Positions 34,845 to 43,990 of a stretch of 64,000 nt of DNA are shown here, piece by piece. A model generated the notes under the pieces. The model saw nothing but the letters and a program-made list of their open reading frames with translations. It did no database searches and was not told where the DNA came from. Source of the stretch: a virus. The DNA lies in the IMG/VR virus record IMGVR_UViG_3300042359_000853, positions 124,001 through 188,000 of that record. One strand, 5' to 3'. A program made the position numbers and the translations under genes. Positions within the stretch are counted from its first letter, which is position 1. Every line of letters starts with the position of its first letter.

Positions 34845-36701
34845 ATGGCAAAAGAAAAAAAGATAGAAGAAAAGTATGTTGTCCTTGATCATATAGAGCA
34901 CATACTACTTAGACCACAAACCTACATCGGAGCAAATAAACCACATACTCAAAAAAGATGGATACCCCAGGGATCCAAGATGATACAAGAGGAACTCACT
35001 TATGTTCCGAGTTTTCTAAAAATATTTGATGAGATTATCTCAAACTCAGTTGATGAAAGTAAAAGAAATAAAAAACTTAACCGAATAGATGTAAATATTG
35101 ATAAAAAGACCGGCGAAATATCAGTTTCTGATAACGGTGGAATACCGGTGGTCATTCATAAAACTCATAATCAAATGGTTCCCGAGGTTATTTTTGGAAA
35201 TCTTATGTCTGGCTCAAACTACGATGATACAGAAGAAAGAGTAGTGATGGGTCTCAATGGATTAGGATCGAAACTCACCAACGTTTTTTCTAAAAAGTTT
35301 GTAGTTCAAACCTGTGATGGTAAAAATGGATTTCTTCAAGTTTTTTCCCAGAATATGAGAGAAAGAACACAACCCACTATAACAAAAGGAGGCACACCAG
35401 GAACGAAGATCACTTATCTTCCTGATCTAGATAGGTTTGGTCTAAAAAAACTCGATACAGCTCATTACAATCTATTACATAAACGAGTGGTTGATATTGC
35501 TGGATGTAATCCATCAGTCAAGATTTTTTTCTGTGGTAGTGAAATCAAATGTAAATCTTTCGAGGATTATGTAAGGTGGTATCGTCAAGATTATTACTAC
35601 GAAAAATCAACCGACGGTCTTTGGTCAGTGGCTGTTGCTCCTTCTAGTGAAGGTTTTTCCCAGGTAAGTTTTGTCAATGGATCAGACACTTATGATGGTG
35701 GATCACATGTTGATTATATAACAAGTGGTATTATTCAACCACTCAGAGATTACTTCATGAAAAAATTCAAAGTAGATGTAAAACCTTCAGAGATCAAAAA
35801 TCACTTTCAGATTTTTCTTTCTTCAACAATTGTGAATCCTAGTTTTTCCTCTCAAACAAAAGAAAAACTTATTACTGAACCTAAAGATTGGGGTTATACT
35901 TTTACTATTTCACCTAAAATGATAGGTTGGATACTAAGATCCGAAATTGTAAAATCTATATCTGATTGGATCATTCAGAAAAAAGCAGCTGATCAAAATA
36001 AAATGCAACGACAGCTCAATAAACAAGTTGATAATCTTAAAGTTGAAAAGTTAGTTGATGCCAAGGCTAAAGATAGATGGAGGTGTTCGCTCGGTATTTT
36101 TGAGGGAGATTCGGCTAGTAACTCGTTTAGAAAATACAGAGATCCACAAACACAAGGATCTTTTTCTCTCAAAGGTAAGTTTATAAATGTAAGCGATTTA
36201 GCTCTTCAGAAAATGACTGATAATAAAGAGCTTGTAAATCTTATGTCAGCTATTGGCCTAAAACTTGGGCAAAAAGCAACCTTGAAAACCTTGAGATGGG
36301 GTCGTATTATATTCTACGCCGATCAAGACCCCGATGGTAACTCTATTGTAGCTCTTCTTCTGAACTTTTTCTATAAGTTTTGGCCTGAACTTTTTGATAT
36401 GAACTTCGTTTTCAAAGCAGAGACACCTCTCATGGTTGTGAAATCATCGAAACTTACAGAAGATCTATGGTTCTATTCTATGCAAGAGTTTGATAAATGG
36501 TCTGGTGGCAAAAGCTTGAAAGATTATACGATTACCTATAAAAAAGGACTTGGTGCTCTCGAAGATGATGAATATAAGAAGATTATAAAAACACCCAACT
36601 TAGTTAAAATTTCAAGTGATGAACTTTCTACTAAAAAACTAGATATTTGGTTTGGAAAAAACTCAGCTCTTAGAAAAGAGGAGTTATTTGATGTGGTTTG
36701 A
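34845..36701 (+). CDS. 39: DNA topoisomerase II large subunit (T4 gp39/GyrB type)
   Basis: A 618-residue ATPase/TOPRIM subunit. It opens with HILLRPQTYIGAN. The GHKL ATPase has SVDESKRN, SVSDNGGIPV and MGLNGLGSKLTNVF. The TOPRIM metal site is formed by FEGDSASNSF near residue 425 and YADQDPDGNS near 490. In T4 these functions are split over gp39 and gp60; here one chain holds both. It ends overlapping the convergent methyltransferase gene by 18 bp. Confidence 0.9.
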   Translation: MAKEKKIEEKYVVLDHIEHILLRPQTYIGANKPHTQKRWIPQGSKMIQEELTYVPSFLKIFDEIISNSVDESKRNKKLNRIDVNIDKKTGEISVSDNGGIPVVIHKTHNQMVPEVIFGNLMSGSNYDDTEERVVMGLNGLGSKLTNVFSKKFVVQTCDGKNGFLQVFSQNMRERTQPTITKGGTPGTKITYLPDLDRFGLKKLDTAHYNLLHKRVVDIAGCNPSVKIFFCGSEIKCKSFEDYVRWYRQDYYYEKSTDGLWSVAVAPSSEGFSQVSFVNGSDTYDGGSHVDYITSGIIQPLRDYFMKKFKVDVKPSEIKNHFQIFLSSTIVNPSFSSQTKEKLITEPKDWGYTFTISPKMIGWILRSEIVKSISDWIIQKKAADQNKMQRQLNKQVDNLKVEKLVDAKAKDRWRCSLGIFEGDSASNSFRKYRDPQTQGSFSLKGKFINVSDLALQKMTDNKELVNLMSAIGLKLGQKATLKTLRWGRIIFYADQDPDGNSIVALLLNFFYKFWPELFDMNFVFKAETPLMVVKSSKLTEDLWFYSMQEFDKWSGGKSLKDYTITYKKGLGALEDDEYKKIIKTPNLVKISSDELSTKKLDIWFGKNSALRKEELFDVV

Positions 36702-37592
36702 TCCAAGTAAGTAGTTACTAGAATCTCCGGCAAAGAGTGTAGTATAACCTAGTTTCTCTTCTAGGAATGTTTTAGTTTGACCGGTAAAATCTTCAATCCA
36801 AATGTGTGGTCTATGATTCACGATAGTATTTATAGATCCTCTAATAAGTTCTAACTCGTGACCTTCTACATCTATTTTCATAAAAGAAATATTATCAAAA
36901 CCAAAATCATCCAAAATTGAGCTCTGAACAAGCTCACCACTTTCGGATATAGCAGTTGAACCCCTATTCCATGATGCTGGATTTTCCATAAATAAAGTTC
37001 CTCTTTTAGAAGAGAGAGCGGTCTTGAATGTATGAATATTTTTTATTTTTTTCGTGTTTGTTAGAAGAAGTTCGTAATTTGCGCTACTTGGTTCAAAAGA
37101 ATAGATATTACTTTCTGGAAAATATTTATGAAACATCAAGCTATGATTTCCAATATTGGCACCACAATCTATAATGTTTTTAATATTATTCAGATATGGT
37201 AGAAATTGAAAGAAAAGATCAGATTCCCAAAATTTATTGAATTTTACGATATACTCAGAAATCAAATCGCCGGCATGTAACGTCAAATCGAATGATTCTA
37301 AACGAAAAGTTTTTTTATTTTTATCCTCTTCAAAATAAATTGCCTCTTCTAGTAGGATATTTCCCTCAGAAACAATACTGACAAAAACACCCTCTATTTT
37401 TGTATTTTCAAATATTTCTTTATTGAGATTAATTTCAACATTCCCGTTAGTAGGTATCCAGATCCATCCAGAATAAAATAGATCAATTTTATTCAGATTA
37501 AATACCGTAATATCTGAAGTAATAGGTTGGGTATTTATATTGTTAATTATAAGTTTGTGATTGATATAGTCTATTGTTGTTAGAAGTATCAT
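36684..37592 (-). CDS. FkbM-type SAM methyltransferase
   Basis: A 302-residue protein. Residues about 130-290 are an FkbM-family methyltransferase: IIDCGANIGNHSLMF (SAM loop), IYSFEPSSANYELL (acidic loop), then FMKIDVEGHELELIRG, the family hallmark. Residues 1-120 form an extra beta-rich domain of unknown role. FkbM enzymes O-methylate sugars of surface polysaccharides and glycoproteins. It converges on the gp39-type gene and fits with the heptose and glycosyltransferase genes of this window. Confidence 0.85.
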   Translation of the reverse strand: MILLTTIDYINHKLIINNINTQPITSDITVFNLNKIDLFYSGWIWIPTNGNVEINLNKEIFENTKIEGVFVSIVSEGNILLEEAIYFEEDKNKKTFRLESFDLTLHAGDLISEYIVKFNKFWESDLFFQFLPYLNNIKNIIDCGANIGNHSLMFHKYFPESNIYSFEPSSANYELLLTNTKKIKNIHTFKTALSSKRGTLFMENPASWNRGSTAISESGELVQSSILDDFGFDNISFMKIDVEGHELELIRGSINTIVNHRPHIWIEDFTGQTKTFLEEKLGYTTLFAGDSSNYLLGSNHIK

Positions 37593-37645
37593 ATAAAAGG
37601 ATTGTTCGTAATTTAAGAATATTGGATTTAATATCTAGTTATTTT

Positions 37646-37653
37646 TATATATA
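37646..37653 (+). promoter_or_regulatory. TATATATA box before the ART-like gene
   Basis: TTTTTATATATA ends 8 nt before the ATG at 37662. Confidence 0.5.
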
Positions 37654-37661
37654 GGATTTAT

Positions 37662-39773
37662 ATGTTTATTATAGAAAAGGTCTCTAAATTTCTAGAAAAT
37701 ATAGAATATTATTCACAGGATATGCTAAAAGATTTTTATTCTAAATCTTCTGATATTAATACAATTGGATCTTTTGAACTGTATAGAAAATATCTTTCTA
37801 CTATATTTGAAGATTTTCGTATTGAATATCGTGGAGATATCTCGGGACTAGAGGAATTTAGATATTCTAATTCTGTTATTGATAGAGATGGAAAATCAGA
37901 TGTTCGTCATAAAATGGGTTCAGGGGTTTATACCACACCCAATCTTTATCAAGCTCAACAATATGCAGATCAGGTTTTGGGTAAAATATATTTTGTTTTA
38001 ATCAATCAAACCGATGAACTTAGATATTCATCAAAACTTTATTTTTATAGAGATGTCGCTAGTTTTGTAGGGAACCCGAATAGACCACCAAATGGATTTG
38101 ATATAGATAGATTTACAAGACACATGCAAAAACTTGGTAGATCTATTCATGTGAAAAAAATATCAACACAAGATGAAACCGTTCACCCTGTAGAAAATAC
38201 CTGGATACTTGGATCTAAAAAAGATATTTTAGGATTTTCTAGGTTTCTCGATAGTCAAACTCAAAACTTGATTGAAAGAAATATTACTTTTAATGATCTT
38301 GATAAAACAAGCTCGGGTCAAAAAAGAGGTGACATTTTGCTCGGTAAAATAGTTCGAGGTGAAGAAATACCACTCAAACCCGAAGGTGAATCAGGAGTTG
38401 TAATCAAAAGAATTTCAGATATTATCAATAAGAACACCCAAGATATAACTTCAAGAAATTTAATAGCTCCTAAATATACACCCTATGATTCTGTAAAGAT
38501 GAGAGATGTGTTCCTAAAAAGACCAGATTATAAAAAATATACGAATAGTCTAAGGGCCGAAGATGGTGAAGAATATAAATTGAACGATATTGTAAAAACT
38601 TCGGATTTTGGATCTTCCGGTGGAAGTTCATTGGGAACAGAATCTACAATTAAAGTTGAAAGTATTTATTGTTTTTATTTTGCTATTCGACAATTTTTAA
38701 ATAGAGATATTTCAATAACTGATGATATTTCCTACTTTCTTACTTCACCTTCTGTTTTGGATTTTATCAAAACACCTATTCAAGTTACACAAGAAATGCT
38801 GGATAGATTTAGTCAATGGGAAAGTAGTTTTATAGAAACCGTGAATGGTATTAACAGAACAGATAAATACCTTGTTAAAGATAGAAAAAACAATAGTGTT
38901 CTTGATAGTAATAAAAAATATTCCTTTCATCAAATAAACTCTAGAGATGATCTTATTACTTCGTTATCAGACAAATACCGTAGTTTCAATTTAGGTATTC
39001 CAATATCTAAATGGACACCTTCCGATATTTGGTCAGTTGATGTAGAAAGAAAGGATCATATTATTGGTCTTATTAGGGCCTGTAGATCACTCCAAGATCT
39101 CAATAGAATTGTAAATAATTCATTTGATAGATCTGAACTTGTTGGAATTTCTATTAAAAAAATTAAAAGTGGCCAAAATAACTTTAAGATCATTATCAAT
39201 AATGAATCCCCTAAGCCACAATACACTTTCTCGAAAGTCATCATACTTGATAATCCTTTAGAAACACTTAACACTACAATTGTTGTAAATAGAAAATCCG
39301 AAGTATATGGTGATGGTGAAGAGAAAATTGATTTTAGAACCTACGACTCGAATATAAGAAATATAGTAGGAGAAGTTCAGGGTAGTGAAGCTAAATTTGG
39401 AAAAATATCACTAGGTCAAATCAATAAAATGTTGAAAGATTTAGAGATTGGAGAAGTTCCGAACTACGTCGAATTGATGAATCTCGATGAAAAAGATTTA
39501 AGGGAAAAAATTCTAGATATAAATAATAAAATTCTACAAAATTCATCACTCAGTGACTATATTAGGATAAGTAGAGTTCGTTCTGATTCAAAACCTCAGA
39601 CAAAAAGAAGACTTATATCTAAATATCAAGGTCTTTTCCTAGTTTCTACTCTATTAGACAAGTTGTTGGTTAGTAAAGAATCTGTGGATAATGTTCTTCA
39701 AAAAATATTCTATTACGCTCTTGCTATTGAAAATCAAGAATATGAATGCCCTAAATACATTCGTATTATATGA
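37662..39773 (+). CDS. Putative ADP-ribosyltransferase-like protein, Alt-sized
   Basis: A 703-residue protein. Residues 50-110 carry a pattern seen in ADP-ribosyltransferase folds: FRIEYRGDISG (Arg), then GSGVYTTPNLYQAQQYADQ, where a YTT segment precedes an A-x-x-YA helix, then GKIYFVLI. I could not identify the third (ExE) motif with certainty. The N-terminus (MFIIEKVSKFLENIEYYS) weakly resembles a capsid-targeting peptide. T4 Alt, a packaged and injected ART, has a similar size (682). The remaining 500 residues are unrecognised. It ends in a strong terminator. Confidence 0.45.
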   Translation: MFIIEKVSKFLENIEYYSQDMLKDFYSKSSDINTIGSFELYRKYLSTIFEDFRIEYRGDISGLEEFRYSNSVIDRDGKSDVRHKMGSGVYTTPNLYQAQQYADQVLGKIYFVLINQTDELRYSSKLYFYRDVASFVGNPNRPPNGFDIDRFTRHMQKLGRSIHVKKISTQDETVHPVENTWILGSKKDILGFSRFLDSQTQNLIERNITFNDLDKTSSGQKRGDILLGKIVRGEEIPLKPEGESGVVIKRISDIINKNTQDITSRNLIAPKYTPYDSVKMRDVFLKRPDYKKYTNSLRAEDGEEYKLNDIVKTSDFGSSGGSSLGTESTIKVESIYCFYFAIRQFLNRDISITDDISYFLTSPSVLDFIKTPIQVTQEMLDRFSQWESSFIETVNGINRTDKYLVKDRKNNSVLDSNKKYSFHQINSRDDLITSLSDKYRSFNLGIPISKWTPSDIWSVDVERKDHIIGLIRACRSLQDLNRIVNNSFDRSELVGISIKKIKSGQNNFKIIINNESPKPQYTFSKVIILDNPLETLNTTIVVNRKSEVYGDGEEKIDFRTYDSNIRNIVGEVQGSEAKFGKISLGQINKMLKDLEIGEVPNYVELMNLDEKDLREKILDINNKILQNSSLSDYIRISRVRSDSKPQTKRRLISKYQGLFLVSTLLDKLLVSKESVDNVLQKIFYYALAIENQEYECPKYIRII

Positions 39774-39801
39774 AAAAACCCAGATTTCTCTGGGTTTTTT
39801 T
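39773..39801. terminator. Bidirectional Rho-independent terminator
   Basis: CCCAG and CTGGG pair around ATTTCT inside flanking A6 and T7 runs, between the convergent ART-like and tail-tube genes. Confidence 0.85.
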
Positions 39802-39825
39802 GTGCTGAAAAATAAAAAAAAGTAA

Positions 39826-40452
39826 TTAAGAAACATAAACTTGTGGTGGTTGAATAGTAAATCCACCGTCAATATACTCATCAATGAAGTAATCCCAAAC
39901 AAAAGTAGCATCGATACTGTTGATGATACCTGGTGTTGCCCAATCAAAATCAGCATAAGTCAAAGTTTGAAGTTGGCAATTTTGGTAAGTTACTCTTCTA
40001 AGCACATATCCTTTTTTATCATGTTGATTAACAATTATTGTTCCGATAAGATCAGATTTATAATGAAGAGAACCGTTTTGAGAGTTCCAAGCTAGATCAT
40101 ACCAAGCTTTGAGTGTAGTGAAGGTTTCCATATTCAATTGCTCATTAACATTCACGTTGAATGGAATTGTGATTGTTCCAGAGGTTGTTTGTGGAGTATT
40201 CAAAAATTCACGAGTTGAGTATTTAAATCTTTGCGTTGAGTTTTGAAGGTTTCTAGTGAGCTGTGTTTGATTTATCGGAGCTTTAAGACCTTGTTGAAGA
40301 AGAAGAACTGGATCTCTTCCTTGTGCTTGTAAAATTACCGGTAGAAGAAAAGTAATCTCAAAGAGATTGGTATATACCGGTTCTTGTGGCTTGGTTCCAG
40401 GACCACCCGGAGAACCAGTCATATAAAGTTGTGTGAAATGTGGTAGAGGCAT
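39826..40452 (-). CDS. 19: Tail tube protein (T4 gp19 type)
   Basis: A 208-residue protein with the T4 gp19/phage tail tube layout: an N-terminal LFEITFLLP strand, a middle QRFKYSTREFLN and GTITIPFNVN, then a FTTLKAWYDLAWNSQNGSLH segment followed by IIVNQHDKKGYVLRRVTYQNCQLQT and a final INSIDATFVWDYF, the usual order of tube-domain strands. It would polymerise into the inner tail tube. A Pro/Gly-rich N-terminus (SPGGPGTKP) is an addition. It has a TATATA box 21 nt upstream. Confidence 0.75.
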   Translation of the reverse strand: MPLPHFTQLYMTGSPGGPGTKPQEPVYTNLFEITFLLPVILQAQGRDPVLLLQQGLKAPINQTQLTRNLQNSTQRFKYSTREFLNTPQTTSGTITIPFNVNVNEQLNMETFTTLKAWYDLAWNSQNGSLHYKSDLIGTIIVNQHDKKGYVLRRVTYQNCQLQTLTYADFDWATPGIINSIDATFVWDYFIDEYIDGGFTIQPPQVYVS

Positions 40453-40472
40453 ATTTCTAAAGTTTTTTTTAG

Positions 40473-40482
40473 TTATATATTA
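40473..40482 (-). promoter_or_regulatory. TATATA late-type box of the tail tube gene
   Basis: Minus strand TTTAATATATAACT, about 21 nt before the ATG at 40452. Confidence 0.5.
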
Positions 40483-40536
40483 AAGTTTTTTTTTCTCTAT
40501 TCCTAACATTTTCATAAAAAATATTATAATTAGATT

Positions 40537-41661
40537 ATGAGTAAAATATTTTTAGTAGGTGATATACACCTAGGTATGGGTTGGCCTAATAGTTATACTA
40601 AATGGTCAAAGGTCCATCAAGATTATTTTTCCGATTTTCTATTTCCACTTCTTGAAAGTCAGTTAAGTAGCCAAGATATTATTGTATTACTTGGTGATTT
40701 TTTTGATAATCGTGAAGTGATACCTATAGATACCTTAAATTATGGAAAAAGTGTTATAGAAAGATTATCTCGGTTAGCTCCAACACACATCATCGTTGGA
40801 AATCACGATCTTTGGACTAGAAGTTCATCCGAGATCAATTCAGTCAATATTTTTGGATGGATACCGAATGTTTCTATTTATCAAAAAACTTCCCAAATCC
40901 AATATAGAGATAAGAAGATTTGTATGATGCCCTATATTCACCATAAAGAAGAACAAATCAAAGAAATCGAAAAATTTAGAGATAGTAACTATTTATTTTG
41001 TCATTCAGATCTGAATGGATGTAAAATGCACTTAACATCGACAGCGCATAGAAACTCGGATAAAATTGATCTAGATGAGTTCAGGTCTTTTGAAAAAGTA
41101 AGATCAGGTCATATTCACATTCGTCAAGAGACAGGTATATTCAAGTTTGTTGGTTCTATTTTTCAAATGGATAGAGCTGATATGGGAGACCAGAAAGGTA
41201 TTTGGATTATTGATACTGATGATGATTCCGAGGTTTTCATCCCCAACACGAAATCTCCTATTTTCGAAAAGGTTTATGTTAAAACTCCTGAAGATGTTGA
41301 AGATTTATCTAACCTAAAAGATTCTAAAAACTGGATAGATCTCTATATCTCAAACTCACTTCTTATCAACAACAGAAAACTCAGAAGAAAGTTGGAGATT
41401 CTTTTAGAAACAATTAACTTTTTATCGGTAAGTTATATTGATGATATTCAAGTTTTAGAAAAATTAGAAGGTCAAAATGAGTCAGGAGTCTTGGACGAAG
41501 AGGTCATAGCAAGAGCTATCAATCTTGAACTCGAATATACAGAAGTTATTAAAAACTATATAGAAGAACAAAAGTGGGAATCAAAAAAGATCAAATCTGG
41601 TATTCTTACTGAGTTTGACGAAATTAGTAGAATATATCAAGATGGATTTCAAAAAAATTAA
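40537..41661 (+). CDS. 47: Mre11/SbcD-type nuclease subunit (T4 gp47)
   Basis: A 374-residue calcineurin-like phosphoesterase. Metal motifs in order: VGDIHLGMG, LLGDFFDNRE, IVGNHDLWT, FCHSDLNG and SGHIHIRQ. The length and C-terminal helical capping region fit T4 gp47 (339 residues), the partner of the gp46/SbcC ATPase, acting in end resection and recombination-dependent replication. The gp46 partner is not in the window. It is followed 3 bp later by the HldD-type gene. Confidence 0.85.
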   Translation: MSKIFLVGDIHLGMGWPNSYTKWSKVHQDYFSDFLFPLLESQLSSQDIIVLLGDFFDNREVIPIDTLNYGKSVIERLSRLAPTHIIVGNHDLWTRSSSEINSVNIFGWIPNVSIYQKTSQIQYRDKKICMMPYIHHKEEQIKEIEKFRDSNYLFCHSDLNGCKMHLTSTAHRNSDKIDLDEFRSFEKVRSGHIHIRQETGIFKFVGSIFQMDRADMGDQKGIWIIDTDDDSEVFIPNTKSPIFEKVYVKTPEDVEDLSNLKDSKNWIDLYISNSLLINNRKLRRKLEILLETINFLSVSYIDDIQVLEKLEGQNESGVLDEEVIARAINLELEYTEVIKNYIEEQKWESKKIKSGILTEFDEISRIYQDGFQKN

Positions 41662-41664
41662 ACT

Positions 41665-42471
41665 ATGATACTTGTTACTGGATACAAAGGATTTATTGGT
41701 AAAAACCTATTTGATAAACTCATACAACTCAACTACTCCATCACAGGTTTAGATAGTGAATATTTTCTAGAAGAAGATTGGCAAGGTTGGCTAAAAAAGT
41801 ACTTGAATGATAAATCACCAAGTTTCGTATTTCATGTAGGTGCGTGCTCCGATACACTAGAGACTGATGTAAATTATATGCTTACTAGAAACTATGAATC
41901 TACTAGAATCATTTCTTCTTGGTGCGAAAGAAACGGTGTGGGTTTGGTTTATTCTTCCTCGGCTGCTAACTATGGATCGACTGGTCATCTTCCTACAAAT
42001 CTTTATGGATGGAGTAAAAAAATAGCTGAAGATTTTGTATTATTAAAAGGTGGGGTTGCTCTTCGATATTTCAATGCCTTCGGACCTGGTGAAGAAGGTA
42101 AAGGTAAAATGGCTTCTGTAGCCTATCAATCATGGATTAGAAATAAAGTGGGTGAGAAGATTAAACTCTTTCCAGGCCGTCCAACTCGAGATTTTATCTA
42201 TATAAGAGATATTGTAGAGGCGAATATATCTGCTATGAAAAACTACAGATCTATTTTTGGTAATTACTATGATATAGGAACTGGAGTTTCATCACCATTT
42301 GAAGATGTTTTAGAAAATTTAGATATACCTTTCACCTATACCGATAGTCTAGAAATACCAAAAGGATATCAATTTTTCACACAAGCTAATTCATCGAAAT
42401 TTCTAAGAGGTTGGGAACCCAGATGGACTCTCTCAACTGCTCTAGCCGATTATAGAAAATATTTAGATTAA
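41665..42471 (+). CDS. hldD: ADP-heptose 6-epimerase-like SDR enzyme (HldD/RfaD type)
   Basis: A 268-residue extended SDR. The NAD(P) loop is VTGYKGFIG. The block FHVGACSDTLETDVNYMLTRNY is the HldD/RfaD signature (E. coli: GACSSTTE..YMM..N). SSSAANYGS gives the catalytic Ser region, and LYGWSKK the Tyr/Lys pair. RYFNAFGPGE and RDFIYIRDIV follow. It is somewhat shorter than E. coli HldD (310). It would convert ADP-D-glycero- to ADP-L-glycero-manno-heptose, matching the kinase at 31937. Confidence 0.8.
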   Translation: MILVTGYKGFIGKNLFDKLIQLNYSITGLDSEYFLEEDWQGWLKKYLNDKSPSFVFHVGACSDTLETDVNYMLTRNYESTRIISSWCERNGVGLVYSSSAANYGSTGHLPTNLYGWSKKIAEDFVLLKGGVALRYFNAFGPGEEGKGKMASVAYQSWIRNKVGEKIKLFPGRPTRDFIYIRDIVEANISAMKNYRSIFGNYYDIGTGVSSPFEDVLENLDIPFTYTDSLEIPKGYQFFTQANSSKFLRGWEPRWTLSTALADYRKYLD

Positions 42472-43409
42472 GCAAATATCTTATTCGCGTAGTTTCTGGT
42501 TTCTCTGCTCAATTGGTCCTGTATTTCTACAAAAGGAATTCCATCTTCTAGAGCTTTTTTATAAATATCTAGATTAGGACCACTGTTGTATCCAGCAACA
42601 GCTAGGTCAAGTCTTTTCGGAAACCTATTTAGATGATCATTCATCATTTTTATATAGATTCTTAAAGATTCTTCTGAATTAGTTCTTAGACCACGACCAC
42701 CATAGGAGTTCCAAGTTCCTATCAAAAACTGACACAGACCCACAGCTCCTGCACTAGATCTTGCCCTAGGATTAAAGTTAGATTCAGTGTAGATTTGTCT
42801 TAGCGCTATAATATAGGGAAGACCTATTGAATTACAATCCCCCTCGAATTTTTTTGCTACTTCTTGGCCTACCACTTCTACGAATTTATTCTTCAAGCTC
42901 TCATCATCAGGTAAAGGATCTCTAGAAGGGGCTTTAGCACCATCAAAAGTGGGAATACCCCCTTTCAGTGGAAGATCAAACTGTCTATTTAATACTGGTG
43001 ATTCAGACTCCTTGCGAACAGGTCCTTCTGGTGGCATTTCAGTTGAGGGTTTTTTTGTAGTAGTAGAAGTTGTTGTTGCTTCTTTGGTTGTAGTTGTTGG
43101 TGTAGTATCTTGTTCTTTTGGTGTTCCGGCTGGTGTTTTCCAGGCCTGAGCTCTAGTTATCACTTTTTTTGGTGAGCCATCTTCTCTTTCATCTGGAAAT
43201 TCAGTATCTAATATGTCGATTGATCTTTGATAAGAGTCTTTGAAATCTTTTCCAGTTATTTGATACCATTTCGTTGAACCCTTTCGTCTTGAGAGCCAAT
43301 GTCCACCTTCTACCTTGTACTCAAAAGGATCGCCAGATCGTGTTTTAATTTCACCTACAGATTCGGTCAGATAGCTATAAAATTGTTCCCAATTATGAAG
43401 TCTTCTCAT
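42468..43409 (-). CDS. Lytic transglycosylase with capsid-targeting-like N-terminus
   Basis: A 313-residue protein. Residues about 165-310 are an SLT (goose-lysozyme-like) domain: IALRQIYTESNFNPRA with catalytic E209, SSAGAVGLCQFLIGTWNSYG, then VAGYNSGPN. A Thr/Lys/Pro-rich linker spans 95-140. The N-terminus NWEQFYSYLTESVG looks like the T4 capsid-targeting motif with a protease site L-T-E. It could be a virion-packaged enzyme that cuts peptidoglycan at entry. It is convergent with hldD (4-bp overlap) and heads a cluster of similar N-termini. Confidence 0.8.
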   Translation of the reverse strand: MRRLHNWEQFYSYLTESVGEIKTRSGDPFEYKVEGGHWLSRRKGSTKWYQITGKDFKDSYQRSIDILDTEFPDEREDGSPKKVITRAQAWKTPAGTPKEQDTTPTTTTKEATTTSTTTKKPSTEMPPEGPVRKESESPVLNRQFDLPLKGGIPTFDGAKAPSRDPLPDDESLKNKFVEVVGQEVAKKFEGDCNSIGLPYIIALRQIYTESNFNPRARSSAGAVGLCQFLIGTWNSYGGRGLRTNSEESLRIYIKMMNDHLNRFPKRLDLAVAGYNSGPNLDIYKKALEDGIPFVEIQDQLSRETRNYANKIFA

Positions 43410-43423
43410 AGATTTGTTTTTTT

Positions 43424-43990
43424 TTATCTAGAATAGTTAGGTGTTCTAGGCCCCTTTTTGCCCTCTTTTTCAACCTTTCTTTTACGAGCAACAGATGCCT
43501 TTTTTTGTTTTTTTGTCATTTTAGCTGCTACTCTTACCTTACGACATTTTGGATATCCACCCCTCGACGCATCATCTCTACCACATGGTGGATGTGATCC
43601 ATCTGGATTTGTTTTAGAAATATCAACCCACTTTTCTTTAAACCACTTATCTAGACCACCGTGAGTATCTGAATAAGACCGTTTTTTTTCAAAGAACTGA
43701 GAATAGGATAGAATGTTATCTATAGATTCCTGTGTATTTTCTATTTGTTCTAGTTTATCGTAGTATTTCGGATCTTCCATCAGATGATCAGTAGCTATTT
43801 CTCTAGCAATACTCTGGTCATCGGTGTGCTCCATTTCAACAGAAATACCCCTTTCTAGTTGCTTGTCGATCGTCTGATCTTCAATAGGAAGATTGTGTTT
43901 CTTCTTGATATCTGCTAGAGTTTTACCATCGGATAGACCACCTGGTATTTTATCTTCTAAAAAAGATTGATATTTTAGAACGTCTTTCAT
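43424..43990 (-). CDS. DUF5661/DUF5872-type protein, capsid-targeting-like motifs
   Basis: A 188-residue protein. The N-terminus (DVLKYQSFLEDKI) and a mid-protein segment (NILSYSQFFEKKR, about 92-104) both resemble capsid-targeting motifs. Between them, LPIEDQTIDKQLERGISVEM-EHT, with IAxDHLxEDPKYY, matches DUF5661. After the second motif, GLDKWFKEKWVDIS with CGR and GGYPKCRK matches DUF5872. The C-terminus is very basic (KKQKKASVARKRK). Both domains are known from large DNA viruses and phages without assigned function. It overlaps the 43987 gene by 4 bp. Confidence 0.6.
   Translation of the reverse strand: MKDVLKYQSFLEDKIPGGLSDGKTLADIKKKHNLPIEDQTIDKQLERGISVEMEHTDDQSIAREIATDHLMEDPKYYDKLEQIENTQESIDNILSYSQFFEKKRSYSDTHGGLDKWFKEKWVDISKTNPDGSHPPCGRDDASRGGYPKCRKVRVAAKMTKKQKKASVARKRKVEKEGKKGPRTPNYSR

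Noticed and set aside
31937-42471. A single operon for sugar metabolism
   Set aside because: The kinase and epimerase are on opposite strands and 9 kb apart, with topoisomerase and tail genes between them, so they are not one operon even if the pathway is shared.
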